Of a stretch of 64,000 nucleotides of DNA, positions 49,291 to 64,000 are shown in pieces (position 1 is the first letter of the stretch; every line of letters begins with the position of its first letter). The notes under the pieces are model-generated. The model was not told where the DNA came from. It did not search any database and saw only the letters and a list, made by a program, of their open reading frames with translations. A program made the position numbers and the translations under genes. This DNA comes from Paralichthys olivaceus (taxonomy: Eukaryota; Chordata; Actinopteri; Pleuronectiformes; Paralichthyidae): the NCBI RefSeq assembly GCF_024713975.1, contig NC_091112.1:5149001-5213000 (forward strand), given 5' to 3'.

Positions 49291-51446
49291 TCATCCTGCA
49301 GCCGTGTGAAATACTCAGCCTGAGCTCCGCCACACCCAGAGGGAACATTGCACCATTTTCCTCTCAGAGACTGTTTTGTTGGGATGCTCCTCTCGACAAC
49401 AGATACGACTATTGAGAAAAAATGTCGGCCACAGAGACCGAGACCACATGCAAAAACAATTCTTTAAATGTTGTGCTGCTGCAAGAGAATCAGCATTGAG
49501 TGTCTCAGGCTGTGGAGAGTTTTACAGATTAAAACATGTTTGAGCTGATTCTCCATTCCTCTGAGAGAAGCTGGACCGGCTCCGTCAGGTTTCACAGGGA
49601 TCACTTGTAAACAGCCACAGATTCTCTGTTTGGGTTGAAATCTTGACTCCAACATTCCTGCCTAGCTTCGGCTTCACTCTTTGGTTCAGTGACTCAGGTG
49701 ACGGGTCTCTATCCGATGATTTTATTGGCTGAGGGAAATCCCTGCATTTTGCTTTGATCGTTTTAGCCTCAAGCCCCACAGGTTTTTTATTTTCCTGCAG
49801 AAACACATCTCCTCAGCATGATGCCACACCCACTGAGCCTCACACTGGGGAACTGGGAATGCCCCAATAAAACGATGATATGCCGTGTTTGGCCAAAAAC
49901 CTCAACACTGGTCTCATCAGACTAAAAAACATAAACCCACTTCAGCTGACTTTGGAGTTTCCAACAGGCCTCTGGGGAAACTGCTTTCCAGATGCGATGT
50001 TGAGGTCCAGATGGATTGAAATGTAGTTTGGTGAAGCCGTAAATGGATCCCAGTAAATAAATGGTAAAGAGTAGTTTCCTTTAGCGCCACCAGCAGGTCA
50101 ATGTTAACACCTAATGGATGGTTACATTTTGAAAAGACACAGTGAGCATCACTATTCCATATCGTAATGATGCCCCTGTGACCTTTTTATGACATCACTT
50201 ATGTATGTGATGATGGAGAATGATGTTCTGATGGAGCTCAGATTGTGACTGCCGTCTCATTATTTACGGAGATATCTTGAAAAATGTTTTTCTCCGACCA
50301 TTTATTTTGCAGTTAAACATCATTTTTGTGTTCATCAGTGAAAAAAAGTCACATCAAATCCACAATATACAACAAAGAAACATGTAAACGTTCACTGTTT
50401 GTTGCCAATCGTTAACTTTCCCGCTCTTGTTCGACCCCGTCTTCTTTGTGCTTTTCGTACTGACTGAGCTGTTTGTCGCTGTGACTGATTGAACAGGGAT
50501 TAACTGGGCTTGTTTCTCCCACACACCCTCTCCCAGAGTGACAGCAGTTGGGAAACACACAGAATCTGTGGGCAAAACAATGGAGGCATTTCACCGGCAG
50601 CACCACAGACATCCTCCCTCTCGACAAAGTATTTCAAAACCATGACTCCGAAGATGCCATTTCAAAACCGCCCCCCACCCCTCCAGCGGGAAACCAAAGA
50701 AAGCATGGCCCCCTTTTAAAAGTCACAAGCAGAGATAAGCATTAAAGAGCTCACACACAGACAGCAAACATGCATCACTGAAAACGTCCATCTTAGTGAG
50801 TGATGTGGACAAACAAACTCAGTAATGGCTTCACCCTTGGTTCTGCTAGTCACTCATTCACTAAACGTCTTTGTCATCTCTCTGCAAGGTGGATCGCAAA
50901 CTCTCGGAGTCAAACAGTGCAAAATGCTCAGGGACAGGGACATGTGGGCATGACGAGACTTGCTTGTGAATAATTTTAGTCGTGCAAAAGCTGCCCTATA
51001 GAAACGTAGAGTCTGGTGAGGTGGATCCTTCACAGTGTCTCCAGGCTACAGGAGGAGAGAAGGAACCTGCAGAAACATGTCCTCTCTCTCTCACACAGAT
51101 TCCAACGTTAAACAACAAACAGCAACAGTTTGACTCATCCAGCTGCATTGTTATCACGAGGACACACAGTGTTTGCATCAGTGATGAAATCTGTCGAAGC
51201 TCATGTTTATTTACTGTTTTGAGACAAAACTTCGCTTGTCTTCATGTTTGAGATTCTTCACGTCTCCAGAAAACAGATGCAGTCGTAACGTCACTCAGTC
51301 GAGCACCGAGGCCCAACAGTCTCCTCATGAAACACATTTGAATGAACTAGATGCAGATTTTTAGTTGGATCTGCACAAAACACTCGATTTAGATATTAGT
51401 CCCATCAACATGCCCGATCTTTTTTTATCAAGATCCTGAAATTATT

Positions 51447-51605
51447 TTGTGAGAAATTAATGAAAATGTCCTATCTGGCAGAAAATGACAGGATAATGAT
51501 TTCTCACTTGACCCGTACTGCATCCTCCCAACAAGTTTCATGGTGATCTGCTCAGAAGTTTTTGTGCAATCTTGCTTATTAACAAACCGACCAACAAACG
51601 GGTGG
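51447..51605 (-). repeat. Interspersed repeat copy (family E), inverted copy
   Basis: On the minus strand it reads GTTTGTTGGTCGGTTTGTTA, then a segment close to 'GCAAGATTGCACAAAAACTT', then 'ATGAAACTTGTTGGGAGGAT'. This follows the same order as the forward copy at 51900-52215, and I recognise it as a common teleost repeat phrase. Confidence 0.6.
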
Positions 51606-51899
51606 TGACTGTAAAGTGAGTAAAACCGGACTCTCCACACTTCAGCGTCAGATACTCTGACAGAGGCTGAGGAGGCACAGTGAGCTGTCTCATGAATACG
51701 ACACGCAAACAGTGGCTTATTTATACGTCCGTTAGTTAAAGAAGAAAAAGGTTTTTCTGAGTTGAAGTCCCATAGTTAATCTTTTCATCTTAATCTATTT
51801 TTCTCTACCAGCTCCTGAGGGAAATATCTGGTTCTTTTAGCTGCTTCATGCTCACAAGCACCAAATCTCCCCGTGCACTTCGGCCAAGAAAGTTAAGTT

Positions 51900-52215
51900 T
51901 TCACCCGTCTGCTTGTTTGTTTGTTTGTTTGTTTGTTAGCTGGATTACGTACAAGCCACTGAACATAGTTCTATGACATTGAGTGAAAGGATGGGACACG
52001 GGCCAGAAAGGAAGCCATTAAACTTTTGGGGCAGATCCAGGAATGTCTTCATCGCTGTCTTTACCACTGTGAGACGAGGAGTTTTTTTCAGATACAGATA
52101 TCCCTGGGAATGTTTCAGGGATTTCGATGGGGGGAAAAAATCTGGCAGGTTTTGGGAACTGATATCTATGGGTGAAATGTTTTGCAGCTTGAGTAAATAT
52201 TAAGTGACTGGTAGA
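51900..52215 (+). repeat. Interspersed repeat copy (family E), forward copy
   Basis: Begins with a (TTTG)n run near 51916-51939, then 'GCTGGATTACGTACAAGCCA' and 'GGATGGGACACGGGCCAGAA', followed by 'CATTAAACTTTTGGGGCAGA'. It lies about 300 bp from an inverted relative at 51447-51605. Confidence 0.6.
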
Positions 52216-53854
52216 GGTGCTCTATTGAATTCTATTGTTATTTCCCTGTTGAGGTGTGTGAACAATGCAGATCTGGGATCACTTAGATTGCATTGTGTGA
52301 TGTTGCACTTGAATGCACACATGATGTGAACAGCACCAAACTTTCAGCCCAGACAGTTTGTATCTGACAAAACAGCCATATTGGATCTCTGGCAGATTTT
52401 AGAACTCTGAGCCACCTTTTGGTTGTAAACTAACATTGAAGAGACGCAGGAAACACAAGTACTTTCAAAGTCTTGCATTTAAATGTCCCACTTTGTTCTT
52501 TTTATGTTGATGTAAATCTATTCAAATCTAATCTTGGACATGGCACTTTAAGGCTGTGCTATGTGCTCAAGGTCAGAGACTGAAGAACAAACATGAGTTC
52601 ACTGTCCAAATACTAAGTGTGGACTTTACATGTCTCAAGATTCTGATCTGGACAAAACAGCCACGTCAGCAACACTTGATTCTTCACACAAATTAAGGTC
52701 ATTGAAAACTGCTTTTTAATTTTGACGATTCAATTTCCGAATATCATAGAAAGCATGTTCACATCACTATCAAGTACCTGAAGAGTATCAGATAGGAATA
52801 TTCATATCGCAACTCAGTCCTGTGTAATTTATTGTCCCTTAAAAGTAGAGGAGTTGGTCAAGAAGGACAAACACAACAAAAGTACCACCAGAAACATATA
52901 CCAGCAGTGTCCAGTACACATTTATAGTATTTTCCAGTACCCCAGAGGCCTTCATACAGCTGTGGTGTTTGTCATGTTGTGGCTTCAGTAGCCAGCACGC
53001 TGTCGTCTCCCCTCGATGGAAACCTGCAGATGATGCGGATGATATTCGAGAGCTGAAACGAAGCCAGACGCAAATTAGTGTCACATCTTAGTGCTTCTTC
53101 CACAGAGCTCACACATACCTGTTTATCAGGTCGAGAACATTGTTATTCAGAATATCAAATGTTTGCTCAAGTGGGGACCGTGTCATTTTGTTTTTGACCT
53201 CAGATGCTCCACACAAGTTATTTAATTTGTGAGATGGTTTGTGTTTTAGTTTTCGTCACGTTAACTGGAAACACACAGGAGGAAGAAGATGAAAGATGAC
53301 GGTCACAAGGACGAGGGCCAATATAGTAAATGTGGGCGCCTCTAAATCTCAAAGATACGTCTACTAGTGACCTCACAGATTGTTAAGAATGATTTCATCC
53401 TCCCAGAATAGTTCAAAGCAAAAAGAGATTTTGCTCCGTGTCTCTTCAGGTTTACAGAGACCAAAAGAGGAATCCCCTTCTCTTTCAGAAAATGTTTTTC
53501 TTTCTTTCAGCCAAAATATGAAAATGAGCAAACCTGTTTGTTTTTATACTCTGCCTCTAACACTCATGCTTTCCTTGACAAGCCCTTTGAATAAATTTAA
53601 ATGTTAAAGTCAGCCTCCATAAAATTTACATGAAGCAAAAAATGTTTCAGCTTCATAATCTCATATTGTTTTAATGGTTTATTTAGTCTAAGTTTTCTGA
53701 ACCAATCAGGAATGTTATTCTGAGACAGCAAGGCAGTATAACAGAAACTTTCCTACTTACTGTGAGATAAACTGAAGCACATCTTTATAAAATAACACTG
53801 AAGCGCAAAAACTCCCAGAAGCTACATTATCAGACATTACAGTGGATTACAGAT

Positions 53855-54195
53855 CAGTGGTGGAAAAAGTATTTTCATCCTTTATTTTAGACAATGTACC
53901 AATACAATGAAAGTAATGTAAAAGTACTCCAAGTAGCCTACATGTTCAACTCGTTTTTAAGTAAAAGTACAGATGTATTACTAGCAAAAAATGCATTCCT
54001 ACTTATCCGGTCTCTTAAAAATACTCACTCTGGGAAAATTGGCTCAAATAGACTAGACTTGGTCAGAAAGGTTGGAAGCTACTGGTTTAAGTTTTTAACA
54101 ATGTGTTGTACATTATAAGTTCACAAATGTAGTGGAGTAAAAAATCTGTGCATTGCACGTAAGCAGTACTCGGGTAAATGTACTTTACTTTGTAG
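53855..54195. repeat. Interspersed repeat copy (family D)
   Basis: Begins 'CAGTGGTGGAAAAAGTATTT' and includes 'AATGTAAAAGTACTCCAAGT' and 'GGGTAAATGTACTTTACTTT' near its end. Colinear with parts of 10985-11195; a small fragment with 'CAAGTAAAAGTACC' lies near 18560. Part of the left end could reflect a terminal inverted repeat. Confidence 0.6.
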
Positions 54196-54229
54196 CACAT
54201 AATGAGATCATAAAGCAACATAAATGTAA

Positions 54230-54690
54230 TGCAAACACTGCAAATGCAAATTATAACAGCACCATAAGGGGCTAAATACAAAAACATTACTATAAAATCA
54301 CTTTGGAGCAATGCACCAACACTACACATTAATATTATTACATACACACTGCACACAAACTCTGTACATGAATGACACAATGATGAGTGAAACTTTTTAG
54401 CACCATCAAAACATTAATATTGTAATGAGGCATTAAACACAACCTTCCTATTAAATCCCTTTAGAGCAACACACTGATATTGTAATGCCAACATAAGAAA
54501 ATAAACTCAACAACGTGATTATGAAATGACTTTGGAGCAACACACAAACACTTTACATGAATATTATAACAACACAACTTAAATTTAAAACACACACAAA
54601 CACTTTACATGAATATTATAACACAACTTTAATTTAAAACACACACAAACACTACACATGAATATTATAACAACACAATAACATGGACCC
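54230..54690. repeat. Degenerate tandem array upstream of the Ly6 promoter
   Basis: Units contain 'CACTTTACATGAATATTATA' and 'AATTTAAAACACACACAAAC', with spacing of 52 bp (54549 to 54601) and then 49 bp (to 54650). More diverged units upstream share 'CTTTGGAGCAACACACAAAC'-like blocks at about 54300, 54470 and 54530. Confidence 0.75.
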
Positions 54691-54795
54691 TACAACAGAA
54701 CACACACGTTACCCCCTGAGGTCTCACAGCTGATGTCACAGCTGATGTCTCACCCATGGGTGACGCTCAGGTGGGAGAGATTGGGATCAGAAAAA

Positions 54796-54870
54796 GTGGG
54801 CGGGCGCATAGTGAGGCCTGCTGTGATTGGTCGACAGTGACGTCCGTTGGGAGGTGGACTCTTATAAATC
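54796..54870 (+). promoter_or_regulatory. TATA-type promoter of the Ly6 gene
   Basis: In order: a GC box GTGGGCGGGC (54796-54805), an inverted CCAAT box ATTGG (54826-54830), a CRE-like TGACGTCC (about 54838) and a TATA box TATAAA (54863-54868). The start codon is about 90 bp downstream of TATA. A (CCT)n run at 54926-54950 sits in the presumed 5' UTR. Motifs are seen; promoter function is inferred from their order and spacing. Confidence 0.65.
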
Positions 54871-54956
54871 CGGGGAGGTGCAGGAGCCGAGCAGTTCTAA
54901 CGGTCTGAGTCTGACTCCTCACATCTTCCTCCTCCTCCTCCTCCTCCTCCAACAAC

Positions 54957-63636
<8,680 letters not shown>

Positions 63637-64000
63637 CAGAAGATACAGCGGATACTGGATGACACAAAACGCACACACGCATAAACACACACATTTCATA
63701 TTGTACACACACAAGCACTACCAGGCTTAAATTGAGTGCCCACCTCAGACATGAGCTCTGTGGTTTTTTAACACCAGAGATTGTTTTTCTTCTCTACACA
63801 GGCTTTGTCTTTATTGTTCTGCAGGTTCTTTTTCATTTCACACAAATGTTTATGTCAATTAAAGTTAAGTCCCTAACCTTTTTGCTGTAGGTGTCAGTTT
63901 TCTCGTTCAGTTTGTGCCATCATAGCTTAAAGGAATAGTTGTTCTGTGTGGTAGATATAAAGCTACCGCCAGCAGATTGGTTTAGCTTTGCATAAAGAGT
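63637..64000 (+). other. Ly6 3' UTR, poly(A) signal and repeat at window edge
   Basis: An ATTAAA at 63858-63863 followed by GT-rich sequence is a plausible poly(A) signal about 220 nt after the stop codon. From about 63926 to the window end the sequence ('AAGCTACCGCCAGCAGATTG', 'TTTAGCTTTGCATAAAGAGT') is a third piece of repeat family C, cut off by the window. Confidence 0.6.

Larger units (their letters stand above)
48241..54790. other. Intergenic region between csnk2b and the Ly6 gene
   Basis: No complete gene was found. It contains a MITE relative (49096-49290), an inverted pair of one repeat family (51447-51605 and 51900-52215), a family D copy (53855-54195) and a degenerate tandem array (54230-54690). 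A possible isolated minus-strand terminal exon at 53052-52972 is described under findings. Short open frames elsewhere show no family resemblance. Confidence 0.5.

Noticed and set aside
49464-50000. Phrases reminiscent of a decayed DNA transposon, with a 63-codon minus frame
   Set aside because: I could not find transposase motifs or inverted ends, so the resemblance is too weak to list as a feature.

Overview
The window is vertebrate nuclear DNA, almost certainly from a teleost fish. Short exons are joined by GT-AG introns, 3' UTRs are long, (CA)n and (CT)n microsatellites are common, and several interspersed repeats look like families widespread in ray-finned fishes. Nothing bacterial, viral or plasmid-like was seen.

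Six protein-coding genes could be assembled exon by exon with reading phase kept across each junction. In order they are prrt1 (+, 2862-6465, first coding exon not found), a tmem268-like gene (-, 14721-11900, 353 aa, complete), neu1 (+, 18421-21465, 382 aa), prrc2a (+, 27643-37242, 1952 aa, with a CpG-rich 5' exon near 24.2-24.5 kb and about 2.8 kb of 3' UTR), csnk2b (+, 41901-46056, 215 aa) and a Ly6/uPAR GPI-anchored protein gene (+, 54957-63636, 129 aa). Five of the six correspond to genes or families of the mammalian MHC class III region (PRRT1, NEU1, PRRC2A, CSNK2B, LY6G). The window therefore reads as a fish MHC class III-like block. The genes share a neighbourhood rather than a pathway: synaptic AMPA-receptor accessory protein, lysosomal sialidase, RNA-binding/m6A-linked protein, CK2 regulatory subunit and a cell-surface three-finger protein.

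The rest is introns, UTRs and intergenic DNA carrying repeats: a 369-bp MITE-like element with terminal inverted repeats, at least four other multi-copy families, a 78-bp tandem duplication, a degenerate array upstream of the Ly6 promoter, and three long (CA/TG)n tracts.

The points most worth a second look are prrc2a ending in a stop right after the SPKNR motif, about 590 residues short of the mammalian protein; the tmem268-like gene sitting inside an MHC III block; a GC-AG intron and paired CLEAR-like E-boxes in neu1; and a long microsatellite that begins a few bases from a tmem268-like splice donor. I found no convincing undescribed biological system.
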